Shown here in pieces: positions 37,014-49,668 of a DNA stretch of 64,000 bases. The translations under genes and the position numbers were made by a program. This DNA is from Hevea brasiliensis (taxonomy: Eukaryota; Streptophyta; Magnoliopsida; Malpighiales; Euphorbiaceae): assembly GCF_030052815.1 (NCBI RefSeq), contig NC_079494.1, forward strand, positions 37,000,467 to 37,064,466, given 5' to 3'. Every line of letters starts with the position of its first letter. The first letter of the stretch is position 1. The notes below the pieces were generated by a model. That model was not told where the DNA came from. It saw only the letters and a list, made by a program, of their open reading frames with translations, and searched no databases.

Positions 37014-39660
37014 GCACCTCAGTGACTGTTGTAGGCCTAAGCCAATCGATTCTGACTTCAATTTTCTTGGGATCCACTTGAATGCCGTCACTAGAAACCA
37101 CGTGTCCCAAGAATGAGATGCTTTCTAGCCAAAATTCACATTTTGAAAATTTGGCATATAGCTGGTGCTCCCTCAACATCTGCAACACCATCCTCAAGTG
37201 CCACACGTGTTCTTCCTCGGTCCGAGAGTATACCAGAATGTCATCTATGAATACAATGACAAAACGGTCCAAAAATGGCTTGAACACCCTGTTCATCAAG
37301 TCCATGAAGGCTGCTGGTGCATTAGTGAGTCCAAAAGACTTCACCAAGAACTCATAATGACCATATCTTGTCCTGAAAGCCGTTTTGGACACGTCCTCAT
37401 TCCTGATTCTCAACTGATGGTAGCCTGATCGCAGGTCTATTTTGGAAAAGAATCTAGCCCCTTGGAGCTGATCAAACAGATCATTGATCCGAGGAAGTGG
37501 ATACTTGTTCTTCACTGTCACCTTGTTCAGCTGTCTGTAGTCAATGCACAACCTCAATGACCCATCCTTCTTTCTCATAAATAGAACAGGAGCACCCCAG
37601 GGTGAAGTACTCGGACGTATGAAACCCTTGTCCAAAAGCTCCTGTAGTTGCTCCTTTAGCTCTTTCAATTCTACTGGTGCCATCCTGTAAGGTGGCATGG
37701 ATATGGGATTTGTACCTGGCACAACATCAATACAAAACTCTATTTCCCTTCCTGGTGGCAACCCTGGAAGCTCCTCTGGGAAGACATCCATAAATTCTCT
37801 GATAACAGGAACATTTTCCATGCTGACACCTTCTATAGATGTATCTCTCACCAATGCCAAATACCCTTGGCATCCACGCCTCAACATTTTTCTAGCACTA
37901 ATTGCTGACACCAAATTATATGGAGCTACGCTCCTGTCACCATCAAAGCTAAACTCTTCCACACCAGGTATGTGGAAATACACCTTTTTGTTCCTGCAGT
38001 CTAAAGTGGCATAGTGAGTTGCCAACCAATCCATCCCCAAAATTACATCAAAGTCCATTACTGGTAGAGGAACCAAGTCTGCTGGGAGGATCTTTCCATC
38101 CACTACTACTGGGCTACCCGGAAAAACCATGTCTACATCTATGTTGTCACTAAGTGGGGTAGCTACCGACAAAGGACATTCTAAGGTTGTAGGGTTTCTA
38201 CCCAACCTCATGGCAAACACAGGGGAGACAAATGAGTGCGTAGCACCCGGATCTATCAAAACACGAGCCTCATAAGAACAGACCAGAAGAATACCTGCCA
38301 CAACTGCATTTGAAGCTTGAGCATCCTGGTGGGTCAGGGTGAAAACCCGAGCTTGACCCCTACCCTGAGTGGCAGAACCCTGATACTGACTTCTACCTCC
38401 TGATCTGCCTCCAAATCCACGTCCCCCTTGTCCTCGGCCCTGTTGGCCACTGAACTGACTGCCTGCCATGTTGGAAGCACCCGGATACAACTGTCGAGGA
38501 ACATTTGCAACAGAACCCTGTGACCCCATCTGTGGCTCGCTGAACACGGGGCATTCTCTAGCAAAGTGACCTGGTTGGCCACACCTGAAGCATACTCCTG
38601 ATCCCATCAAACAAGGTCCTGAATGTCCTCTTCCACACTGTGCACAAGGTGCCAAGGAGGATCCTGAACCAGACCCAGAACTGCTGTACCCCGAACTGTG
38701 ACCACTGCTGGATCCGTACCCTGGTCTGAATCCTCGTGGTCTGTGTCTAAAACCACTTCTCTTGCTCCTACCCTTTCCTCTGTAATTACTCTGGCCACCA
38801 CTATCCGGAGTACCCATTTGGGGAACACCTGAAGAACCCTCTGCTCTGTTTTTCTTTGCTCTTCCGCTGTCATCCACAGCATAGCTAATCTCAATCTGTC
38901 TGGCTCGATCAACCACCACATCAAAAGACTGATCCGACATCATGGCCAGGTTCGCATACCTCCTGTCAAGCCCCTTTAGGAACCTCTTCACCTTCATAGT
39001 TTCTGTAGCTACTGCTGTAGGGGCATATCTGCTCAATTCGAAGTGCAGAGCATATTCATCTACAGACCTGCCATTCTGTCTTAGGGCCTCAAAGGCCCAC
39101 TGTTTCTGATCTCTGAAACTTTCTGGCACAAACCGATTGATGAACAGTTCCACAAACTGAGCCCATGACAAACCCTCCATCCGAGGTAACACGTAGTCAT
39201 TCATCCATTGTCTAGGCATAGGCCCCATGACATGCTGCATACACTCTATCAGTCTTCTATCAGTCAACTGTAATTATGTTCCTGCTTGTCTGCAGGAATC
39301 CAAAAACCGATATGCATCGTCTGACACATCATAAGTTCCAGGCACCAACTTCTTGAAATTAATTATCTGTTTATAAGGTTCCCCTCTTGGTGCGGTGGAC
39401 TGCTGCTGCTGTGGAGGGTGTATCATATATTGCGCCATCATATCGATGGTTCTCTGCAGACCAGCTAGAGTAGCTGTCATGGGGTCCATGGGACCCTGTG
39501 CCATAAAAGACTGATCCTGTACTGGTGGTAGCTGCTCTTCTACTTGAGCAGCTCTAGGCCTCCTACCCCGCCTCCTCGGGGCAGGCGCCTCATCCTGTGC
39601 TGACACCTTGTCAGGCACATCTGGCTCTGGTGCAGTGGCAGGTCTCCTGCTTCTACGCAT
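36982..39660 (-). pseudogene. gag-pol: E4 gag, protease and reverse transcriptase with one stop
   Basis: ATG at 39660 (MRRSRRPATAPEPDVPDK) is the likely start. The frame has one stop, TAA at 39276-39274 after SCRQAGT, and is otherwise open to 36982. In order: gag core; serine/glycine-rich linker; CCHC knuckle [14 protein letters not shown] at 38592-38551; protease with [12 protein letters not shown] and [16 protein letters not shown] from [15 protein letters not shown] through DLRSGYHQL and [11 protein letters not shown] (FIDD at 37251-37240) to [11 protein letters not shown]. The frame then fails at a run of seven T near 37007, where one extra base shifts it. This is a single Gag-Pol frame, as usual for chromoviruses. 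Apart from the stop and the frameshift the conserved motifs are intact. Confidence 0.93.
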
Positions 39661-39871
39661 TTTCCTGAAATTCAGCAGCATTAGCCCACAAAATTTAAAA
39701 CTACACATTACACAGCTCTATAGACTCATATTTATACACAATATATGAAGCAGAAACTAGAAGCAAAGACGACAATGCAAGACGAATGTGGACCCTATTT
39801 TTCCGCATGTGACTCCTATTAGACTCTTCCCGATATTTTAGACAAACATTCCCTAAGAATCTGGAGCCTAA

Positions 39872-39883
39872 GCTCTGATACCA
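39872..39883 (-). other. Primer-binding site of E4 (initiator tRNA-Met)
   Basis: TGGTATCAGAGC on the minus strand, four bases from the 5' LTR end GTCGTGACA. About 210 bp of leader separate it from the gag ATG. Confidence 0.92.
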
Positions 39884-39887
39884 CATC

Positions 39888-42511
39888 TGTCACGACCCAA
39901 CCTATGGGCCGGACCGGCACTAGGACCTGGGCCAGCCTAAAGCCCCCGAGGCCCGTAGTAAGCCTAACTGTTCATTAACCCAACTCTAAGGCCCATTTGG
40001 GCCCAATTTCAAGAAAACAAATGGACAGAGTCCGGCCATAAAATGGACTTACCAACGGGGAGTTTTCGACTCACCCGACTTGTAAACACAATATATAGTC
40101 AATTGGGGAGCTCGGCTCACCCTCTACATACTCATCAACATAATAATAAATGGGAGCTCAGCTCCCTCATCCAATCCATCAAACATGCATAGCATATTAA
40201 GTTTACAGGTCCCAAAATAATAATTTAGTTTACAGACCCAAATCAAATAAACATTTCTAACACATGCGGAAATTCTAAGATTTAACAAGATTATACAAAC
40301 ATTAATAATCGACCTGCGAGGAAGAAAGCAGGTTAACCTCAAAATATCCTCCTGTGGCCTGGAAAAATATTGAACAGGAGTGAGCGTTCGACTCAGAGAG
40401 TAAAATATCAATTTTAACCATAATCTCTATAGCTATCTAAAACTAATGCAACCTGTGGAATGAAGTGCAACATCAGCAATAAATTCACATCATAGCATCA
40501 AAAAGGTAATTTGGAGCACTCACACACCCTGTAGTATCAATCATAACATATGGGAGTTGATCCCCTATACAGCTCTCTTAAATCCAACCTGGTGCCAGCG
40601 AATTACTCAAGCTCGGACTTCCACTTAATAACCAAATCGAAGGTCCCAGCGAATTAGTCAAGCCGTGACTACCCCTCGAAGGATCGGGTCCCAGCGAATT
40701 ACTTAAGCCGTGACTACCCCGTCCTATCCATAGTCCACACCACATCACACGCACGCCAACGCACGCACACTGCTCCAAATTACCACAACAACATCCATGG
40801 CACATCAACAGTTATGAATGCAACATAAATCATGCCTAGGATTTATCTACATAGATATATGCATATAAGTGATGCATGGGCATGCTTAAACATATAATAA
40901 TATCGAAATTACAATTAAAATTAATATTTTACTCACAGACTTGACGATGGTCACTGAGGCGGTGAGGCGGGAAGAAGGTCATCGACTCACACGACAATTT
41001 TATTACAATCATTTAATAAATTTGACTCAATACAAACAAAGAAAAAGACCAATACGTCCTAAGTCGTGCCGAAAATCCAGCAGAGTCTCCCCTATACCTA
41101 GGACCTACCCAACCTGCAAAATGGCTCAAAATACACTTCTGTATTCACAATCCATATATCCACAGTTCAATCATATCACACAGCCCCTCCTGGGCCCATC
41201 AAATCAGTCATCCATCACACTACGCAAAATTTCAATTTAGTCCTTATTATTGATCATTTTTGGCAAAAACTGCCCAAACAAGCTCTAAAAATTATAAAAC
41301 TTTGCCCTGCGGTTCTTAGCAATATTACTAAGCTATTGCAAAAAGAATCATAATTTTCTAAGCTACCACAAATATTTTATGGATTTTTAATCCTATTTAA
41401 GCACTAAAAAATTACGAAAAAGCAAGGTTCGGGTTTACCTTTGCCGATTCCGACTTCGGGGACGCACTCGGGACGTCTGACAATGAGGGGCTAGCCAAAA
41501 CCTCGGTCCAATTCGGAGACTTTTCCAGCAGTGCATGCGGAAATTCACGCACCGGCCAATCGTTGAATTTCCGCGAATTGAGGACACCTACACGAAGCCC
41601 ATAACACGGGGGTTAGTACATAAATTTTTTTCAGAATTTTCTAAGCTCATTTAATGCTCGGAAAAACACTGCGAAGTTCCGTGGGACCCACCGAAAAATG
41701 GTATTGGAAAAATTTGAAATTTATGTCGTTGCGAAGCTCTCGACGAGTGGAGCGTGCTGGTAGCCTCGGTTTTCTCGTGGGATTCACGGTTTTCGAGAAA
41801 TCTAGCCCAAAAGTCGAAATGGGCTAAAAACTTCCCGAGCAAAAATTGGACAAACCGCTAGATGGATTTCGGCGTTCTTGGTGTCTATGGAAAGCTCTCG
41901 CCAAGTAGATGATTTTAGACACAAGACCCGATCCAATTGGTGGCCGGATCGACCGAATTTTGGCCGGAGAAGCCAAAATGCCGCACGCGCAGGGGAGGGG
42001 CGTTCGCGCGCGTTTCCGGCCGTTTGGGGCGGCCGGTCATTGGGACACACAGGAGGCGGCCCGTGAGGGCAGGAGGCGGCTGGCCTGCGGCAGGGGAGGG
42101 GAGGAGAGAGAAAAAAGAGAGAAAATGGAGAGGGAACGACGCGCACGGGGAAGAAAAAGGGAAGAAGGAAAAGGCCGGTTCGATTCGATCGGTCCGATCC
42201 GGTCCGGTTCGATTCGACTGGTTCGATTCAGAATATAAAATTTTGAATTTTTACTCTGCCTCGGGACCGAAAACGAGGTCCAAAAATTCTGAAAAAATTT
42301 CAGAAAACTCAGAAAAATACATAGACTCCAAATATATTTTTAGTTTTGCCACGTGGTCTTTAAATTAATTTTTAAAAATCATCAAAGTTTATATTTTCAG
42401 AAAATCGAACCCGATTTTTAAAATCCGAAAAATCTCAAAAAAATTCCTAAAATTTAAATAAAATTAAAATACCAAAAATGCTCATAAAATTGAAAATTTT
42501 TGGGTGTTACA
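39888..42511 (-). repeat. E4 5' LTR
   Basis: 2624 bp, partner of 32201-34853, with the same triple CCAGCGAATTA unit at 40595-40715 and the same GC-rich island at 41905-42235. It ends exactly at the second GAATT duplication. No gene. Confidence 0.93.
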
Positions 42512-44584
42512 GAATTCAAAAATTTTCACCTAGGGTCACATGCATCATGCAAGATTTATTTTTATCTATTTGATTTCAATGATAAACAACATATTAAAAC
42601 TCTTTTAATATGTTTTTGGATCTGTATTTGCCATTTAAGATTTTAAAATTAATCAGATTAATTTTAGAACCCTAGATTAAATCAAGAACGATTACACTAA
42701 CTTCTTGATGTGCTGCAGCGTGTCTGCGCCTTTGAGATTCGTCTTCAGGACACCAGATGTTGTCCCTCTAGCTTGTCCACACCAAGAACACCTATGGTAG
42801 CCCTTGAACAGCTTCTAAAGCCTTTTCTATTAATTAGAAATTCAAGTTCTGCCTTTTAAGAGATTAGAGATGTAAACAGGACACTAGAAACAATTTCTAG
42901 TGTTCTTAATTCAAGAGATTGATGGCTAATCTCTTTGAATTGATGAGAGATGAAGAGAAATAGCTGGAGAGGCTCAAAGTGGCGTGAGAAATGAGAGGAG
43001 AGGCTGCTGGTTATTTTTTCTTTTCATAACCATACTTAAATAGCTAGGTTAACACATTAAACCCTTGCCACATGTCACCCTTTGATTAGCTCTAGGTTTA
43101 AGTGACCCAATCACATTGTGCCAAGTGTCAAACCTATATTTAATCTTGATTTTAATCATCTTACATGATTAAAAAAACATTTGGCAAGCTTATGTGTTAT
43201 GCCATGTGTCACCATCTCATGGTGCCACGTGTCACACTGCAAAATGACCAAAATGCCCTGTGTCTTAATTTTGAGTTCTTAACCCAAAATAATTATTTTC
43301 TTCTTCTAATTAATTTATATCAAATATAAATTAATTAATTAATCTCTATTAATTAATTCTCATTAATTAAATTCATATTTAAACACTTTAAATATAAATT
43401 TAACTTATATTATACATCCAATAATCTAGATTTGGTTTCAAGTCATGCTAGGGACTTTGCAATCTAATTGCAAACCAAACCTATTTAATTAATCAATTAA
43501 ACTCTTTAATTAATTAATTAAATCATATTTAAATAGGTGATAACTTGTGTATGGGTGTGACTTACTAGGCTCATCACTAATTGGCAATGAGACATGATAT
43601 CAACTCTTAATATCATCAGAACTCTTTCTTACCATAAATGATTTCTCTAAATCATTTTATGAACCTCATAGACCATGGTTAACACCTAGCATAGCATGCC
43701 ATGGCCACCCAATTAGTAATAAGGTTTACCTTAAATGAACCTATAATCATATGTTACCATGCACTAGAATCTCTCATTACAAAATCCCAACTCAATTTGA
43801 GTCATGGTTTATGTCAAACTCCATTTGCTATGAATATTATGTTCTCTTTTAATTCCAGTTCTTGATTAAAAGATTTTCTCATCGAAACTCTTTTACGAAT
43901 AAATCTATCTGTCTGGCAGAACTTGAAACATCAAGAACAAATAAATGAACATAGGATTTTATCTCTATTTACTTAGAGGAACATATTCCATCTTGATCAA
44001 CACCTACCTCCATATATAACTAGTAAGAGCCAACACATGCCCATATACCCATACACAGTACAAGTATGAAAGCGAGATCAAACTCAAACTACCTATATAC
44101 AAGATAAGCTGTGCTATCTCGGGTTTAAAGGTTATATGCATCGATATGATTTATGACAAAACATTGACAAGAGTAAACTCCATGTGCTTGTCATAAGTGT
44201 CACTTGTTCGGCCTACTTATCATTTATAAGTGCCTATCATGTTTGTTATATGGCATGAGACTCACCATTCCATCTTATTTATATCTCATATAAATAACTT
44301 GGGAACAAACATGAATACAATCTTTATGGATAAGTCATGTCCTTATTATGAAGTATCCTCGATTGTGAACCTATTTATGATACTTTGTGCTAGAAATATT
44401 GTCACTCATATTCTTAACAACTTAAGAATAATATTTCTAACAAAATATCAATGGACCTTTTCTATTACACATAAATATATTATATAAACAGAAAAGTGGA
44501 AATGCCATTTATTAATAAAATATGTACAAGATACATACTAAATGATATGCTCTAGGGCATACTACTAACAATCTCCCACTAGCA

Positions 44585-46487
44585 CTAGAGCCATTCATTA
44601 CAATATCTTAGACCTATCTTCTCAAGATGTCGGTCTAACTGAGTCTGTGACATAGGCTTAGTGAATGGATCAGCTGGATTTTCAGCTGATGCTATTTTCT
44701 GCATGGCTAAATCGCCTTGCCCAACTATATCTCTGATAATGTGGTAGTGCCTTTCTATGTGTTTGGATTTTGGGTGAGACCTTAGTTCCTTAGCCTGTAT
44801 GACTACTCCATTGTTGTCACAGTGTAATGGAGCTAGCGACTATATGGAAGGAACTCATGTAAGTTACATCACGAACTTTTAATCCAAAGCGACTTCCTTT
44901 GCGAGATCTCGATGCGACAATATACTCAGCCTCTGTAGTGGAATCTGTAGTCGTGCTCTGTTTGGAACTCTTCCAACTGACTGCACCTCCATTACAAATG
45001 AACACATATCCAGAGGTAGACTTTCTATCATCGATATCTGATTGGAAGTCAGAATCAGTATAACCATCCAATTGCAAGTCTCCACCTCCATAAATCAAGA
45101 ATAAATCCTTAGTTCTTCTCAAGTACTTAAGGATATTCTTGACAGCTATCCAGTGTTCCAAACCTGGATTGGATTGATACCTGCTAGTCAAACTAACAAC
45201 ATATGCGATATCTGACCTAGTACACAACATTGCATACATTAAACTTCCAATAGCCGAAGCATATGGAATCCTGGCCATCTTATCTCTTTCTTCAGGTGTC
45301 TTTGGAGACATCTCTTTAGAAAGATGGATACCATGTCTCACTGGTAACAATCCTCTCTTGGAATCAAGCATGTTAAACCTCTTTAACACCTTTTCCAAGT
45401 ATAGACTTTGGGATAAACCAATTATTCTTTTCGCTCTATCTCTATAGATGCGAATCCCAAGAATATAGGTTACCTCCCCTAAGTCTTTCATGGATAATGT
45501 ATTTGACAACCATAACTTTATAGTCGTCAACATACCTGTGTCATTACCCATCAACAGTATGTCATCCACATATAAGACAAGGAAAGTGATAGCACTGTCA
45601 CTAACCTTCTTATATACACATGGCTCATCCTCATTTTTTATAAAACCAAAGGATTTAATGGCTTCATCAAAACGGATGTTCCAACTCCTCGAAGCTTGTT
45701 TCAACCCATAAATGGATCGCTTTAGCTTGCATACCTTGGAACCATCTTGGGATTCAAATCCCCTAGGTTGTTCCATGAAAATGTTTTCTTCAATGTATCC
45801 ATTGAGAAAAGCTGTTTTGACATCCATCTGCCAAATCTCATAATCATAGTATGCAGCTATTGCTAATAAAATCCTAATTGATTTAAGCATGGCAACAGGT
45901 GAGAAAGTCTCCTCATAGTCTATTCCTTGCCTTTGGCGAAACCCTTTCGCTACTAGCCTTGCCTTATAGGTCTCTACCTTTCCATCAGAACCAATTTTCT
46001 TCTTGAAAACCCATTTGTTCCCTATAGGTACAATACCTTCAGGTGGGTCAACAATATCCCAAACTTGATTCTTATACATGGAATCAATCTCGGATTTCAT
46101 AGCATCAATCCATTTTGAAGAGTCTATATCTGATATAGCTTCTTCATAGGTAAGTGGATCATCTCCATGATCTACTTCTTCCTGAGTAGACAACTCTTGT
46201 TCTTCTTCATGAAGAAAACCATATCTCACTGGTGGGTGAGATACCCTGGTTGTTCTACGAGGAACAGCTGTAGATGTTTCATCAACGGGTATAGGTTGAC
46301 TAGATGGATCTATATCCATCTGATCTGTTGGTTGGTCAGAATTCTCCAATTCTAACTCTATTTGCCTTCCTTTGCCTCCTTCTTGGACAAATTGTTGTTC
46401 AAGAAATGTGGCATCTCTATTTATCACAAATTTTTTGAAGTAGGCAAATAAAATAATATCCAAAACTATCTTTTGGATATCCAACAA
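44585..46487 (-). pseudogene. pol: C1 reverse transcriptase and RNase H, frameshifted near the end
   Basis: The copia RT has IPIGNKWVFKKKIGSDG, MDVKTAFLNGYIEENIFMEQ and the catalytic YVDDILLM (YVDD at 45572-45561). RNase H follows with YTDSDFQSDIDDRKSTSGYV and STTEAEYI. At about 44915 the frame shifts, so the next open stretch (to 44817) is out of phase. The original last codons are still readable from about 44740 to a TAG at 44587-44585, just before the purine tract. Compared with C2, which keeps the C-terminal RNase H block in phase, C1 has a local indel here. The enzyme would synthesise and process cDNA in the particle. Confidence 0.9.
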
Positions 46488-47285
46488 ATCGACCTTTTTC
46501 TGATATGGTCTCCAATTTATCAGTGTTCAGCTTTTTGATATAAGCTGGACAACCCCAAATCTTAACATGCTTAAGACTTGGTTTTCTTCCATGCCATATC
46601 TCATAAGGTGTGGAAGAATCTGATTTTGATGGAATCCTATTCAGAATATACAAAGCTGATTCTAATGCAAATCCCCAAAAGGAGATTGGCATATTAGTAT
46701 AGCTCATCATACTACGTACCATATCCAATAGGGTACGATTTCTCCTTTCAGATACACCATTCAGCTGTGGCGTTCCTGGAGGAGTCAGCTGAGAAACAAT
46801 GCCATGCTCTCTCAAGTATTCATCAAATTCAGTACTCAAATATTCACCTCCACGATCTGATCGAAGAGCTTTAATATTCTTTCCTGTTTCATTTTCTACT
46901 TCAGATTTAAATTCTTTGAACTTTTCAAAAGATTCATGTTTGTATTTCATCCAATACAAATACCCAAACCTTGATTTATCATCAGTAAAGGTAATAAAAT
47001 AATGAAAGCCCCCTCTAGCCATTTCTTTAAATGGACCACATACATCACTATGTATTAGCTCCAAAATATTTTCAGCTCTTAGCCCCTGTCCAACAAAGGG
47101 TGATCTAGTCATTTTGCCCTGAAGGCAAGATTCACAAGTTGGAGTAGGCTCAGAGTCCAATAAGGATAGAATTCCATTTTCTCCAATTTTGTAATCCTAT
47201 CTTCTGCAACATGACATAACCTTAAGTGCCAAATATATTTTGAACTTGAGTTGGTTTTCACCACGGCATTGCATTCATTTAGATT
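46417..47285 (-). pseudogene. pol: C1 integrase, N-terminal part deleted
   Basis: The open stretch 47160-46417 starts after the missing zinc region and has SDVCGPF (first aspartate), LRSDRGGEYLS (second aspartate) and GVSERRNRTLLDMVRS (catalytic glutamate), then ILNRIPSKSDSSTPYEIWHG and GRFVGYPKDSFGYYF. All three acidic residues are present. The sequence before MDSEPTPTCESCLQGK is degraded, and the join to protease is lost in the deletion at about 47290. A frameshift near 46440 separates integrase from the RT frame. It would insert cDNA into chromosomal DNA. Confidence 0.88.
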
Positions 47286-47289
47286 GCTA

Positions 47290-47392
47290 TACTCTCCAGT
47301 GGAAACACTTTCTTACTGGCAATGGAAACACTTTCCTGTTGGTAATGGAAACACTTTCCTGTTGGCAGTGGAGACACTTTCCTTTGCCTTTA
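47290..47392 (-). repeat. 23-bp tandem repeat at the C1 gag-pol deletion
   Basis: Four copies of GGAAACACTTTC-type units start at 47301, 47324, 47347 and 47370, an exact 23-bp period. C2 has a single copy at 63241. Left of the array the sequence equals C2 near 62740 and right of it C2 near 63260, so about 500 bp (integrase start, protease, zinc knuckle) are missing. Confidence 0.85.
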
Positions 47393-48147
47393 TCAGCTTT
47401 AGTCTTCCTTTTCTGTTTAGCTATTTTCTTGGAAGGACCAGGAATCTAAGGTTTCTTTTTCTTATTGCCCTTCTTCTTGTTGGACTTTCCAGCAGAAGAA
47501 GATGCAACCAAAGCTACCTCTTTTCCTTTATTGCCTGGCATATTCTTTTGGGCAATAACCAGCATGTTGAGTAAACCAGCTAAGGTGCATTCCTATTTGG
47601 TCATATGGAAATTTGTCACAAAATTCCCAAAAGACTCAGGAAGGGACTGAAGGATCAAATCCGTCTGTAGTTGGAAATCCATGTTGAAGTCAAGATGTTC
47701 CAACTGCTCAATTAGCCGAATCATCTTGTGGACATGATCCCCAACATTCTGTCCCTCAGACATCCTCATACGGAATAGCTGTCTAGATATCTCATACCTA
47801 GCATTCCTGCTGTGCTCAGCATACAACTCTTGTAGGTGAAGGAGGATCTCACTCGCACTCTGCATGTTCTCATGTTGCTTCTGTAACTCATTACTCATGG
47901 AAGCAAGCATGTAGCACTTAGCTCTCATATCATGCTCCTTCCACTTGCCTAAAGTTTCATGTTCCTCTTGTGTGGCCTCTGGAGGTAAGGGACCAGGAAC
48001 ATTTGAATCTAGAACACATCCTATATGTTCAAGGTTCAAGACAAGTTTCAAATTTCTTAGCCAATCAGACAGATTAGGTCCTGTCAACCTATTGCGATCA
48101 AGTATGTTTGCAAGGATATTGGATGGTGGTGGTTGTTCTGTGCTCAT
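47393..48147 (-). pseudogene. gag: C1 gag with stop before the basic linker
   Basis: ATG at 48147 starts MSTEQPPPSNILANILDRN. The 184-codon frame is the copia gag core (LSDWLRNLKLVLNLEHIGCVLD, KCYMLASMSNELQKQHENM, LPESFGNFVTNFHMTK) and ends in TAG at 47595-47593. The same frame continues with ECTLAGLLNML and a lysine-rich linker (KKKGNKKKKP) until the repeat array that has replaced the zinc knuckle. C2 has TAA at the same codon, which raises the question of whether the stop is ancestral. Gag would form the particle shell. Confidence 0.88.
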
Positions 48148-49329
48148 TATTATCAGAAAATTAATTGCAGAAAATAACCAGATTAATTAGTAAATGTATC
48201 ATGTAATTAACCAAAATGATTATGGTCTTTTAATCAAATTGGTCCTCCCACTAACTTAGCGAAACCTACACTTCCAAAGTAGAAAACGGAAATCCTAGTT
48301 GGATGGATTTCTAGTGGGTGATTGAATTCTTATAATTCTATTGATCATCCTCAGGTATATCCATTATTGGAATTACAATAAACTATAAGTGAGCAACTCT
48401 TTGCCCATCACATCTCATGTGAGGTTCAATCCTTTACCTAGCCCCTAATGCTCAAAATCTCAGGTACATCCATTATTGACTTATCTTGCATTAGTTAAGT
48501 TGATCCCATTGAGCCAGTAATTATGCAAATAATTTTAATGTCCTCAGGTACATCCAATATTGGCCACTAAACAATTTACATATTTACAACATCTCATGCT
48601 TAACAATTATTCTTAAGAAAATCTCTTAAATAAATTGCATCTTATGCAACTATTTAAAATTTCTTAAAATAATTGCCCCAATGGAGGGCCTATGTTATAA
48701 TTACTTTAATTATAGCATTTCCAACTTAATCATTTTTTTGGAAGATTTTATGGTCATTCTATTTACTATTAAGGTCTCACTTTGCACATTATCCATTTAG
48801 CATGCATATATCATATAATTGCATACATTCCCATACATCTCATGCATTCATGGATAAGCAGTAAATATGATATGATCATGGACTTTCTAAGGGATTCAAT
48901 TCTGAGCCACCAAGAATTGAATCAAGGCATTCCTAGGTGCATTTCATTCATTCATTTTACAAGAGTTGCTAAAGGAGTACATAATCAACACTTGATCTTG
49001 AATTCCTCCCACTGGTCCCACCAATGCTCTTGACCTCCTTGAACTTCTTGCAATCCAATATTACATAGTAATCCTTGGCATACCAAGGCGAATTTACAAG
49101 AACTTAAATAAATGAAATTACAACCCAAAAATTATTACAAACTTAATAATACATGCCCAAAAAAAAATTAAAATAAATAAATTAATTTACAATCCCAAAG
49201 AAACATAAAAGAAATAAATCCAATCACATTGGTCTTTTATAGTCCATGATCATCCATCATGCATATCACTATTTAACAATTAAATAAAACATACATACTT
49301 AAATTAAATTGAATATCTCATATTCAACT

Positions 49330-49668
49330 TAAAAATCCAGATTTGAATATGATTCAAATAAATTTAAAAATTCAGATTTGAATCTCATTCAAACAAATTT
49401 AAAAATTCAGATTTGAATCACATTCAAACAACTTCAAAAATTCAGATTTGAATCACATTCAAACATTTTTTAAAAAATCAGATTTGAATCACATTCAAAC
49501 ATTTTTTAAAAAATCATATCTGAATTTTATTCAATCAATTTTAAAAAATCAGATTTAAATATGATTCAAACAACTTTAAAAATTCAGATTTGAATCACAT
49601 TCAAACAACTTTTAAAATTCAGATTTGAATCACATTCAAACAATTTTAAAAATTCTGATTTGAATCAT
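49330..49668 (-). repeat. 35-bp minisatellite of dyads in the C1 leader
   Basis: About ten units of roughly 35 bp, plus-strand core CAGATTTGAATCACATTCAA. Nearly all units keep an inverted repeat TTGAAT-N3-ATTCAA even where the three middle bases (CAC, ATG, CTC, TTT) or the flanks vary. There are no unique spacers, so it is not CRISPR-like. Confidence 0.88.

Larger units (their letters stand above)
32201..42511 (-). mobile_element. E4: young Tekay/Del-type chromovirus, target duplication GAATT
   Basis: It is complete from end to end: LTRs 32201-34853 and 39888-42511 on either side of a 5.03-kb internal region coding on the minus strand, with GAATT at 32196-32200 and 42512-42516. Primer site and polypurine tract are in the expected places. 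The LTRs differ at about 3 percent in the first 240 bp and less over most of the rest, apart from a divergent patch near 33840-33900 / 41520-41570. Coding damage is light: a TAA in gag, one homopolymer frameshift in RT, a TAG, a TGA and a frameshift in integrase, and a frameshifted stretch before the chromodomain. It is the youngest insertion in the stack. Confidence 0.95.
32156..44570 (-). repeat. C1 3' LTR, split by E4
   Basis: The LTR pieces are 32156-32200 and 42517-44570; the sequence between is E4 with its second GAATT. Ends are TGTTAGTAG and CCTTCA in the element sense. About 43290-43530 is dense in TTAATTAA-type repeats. The 85-codon plus-strand frame at 44230-44487 recurs at 51701-51958 only because LTRs are duplicates; no product is recognisable. 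Confidence 0.92.

Noticed and set aside
44230..44487. 85-codon frame present twice (also 51701-51958)
   Set aside because: The two copies are the two LTRs of C1; duplication is explained and the product resembles nothing known to me.
49330..49668. Regular direct repeats that might suggest a CRISPR array
   Set aside because: Units abut with no unique spacers, sequence is AT-rich plant retrotransposon leader, and no cas gene is present.
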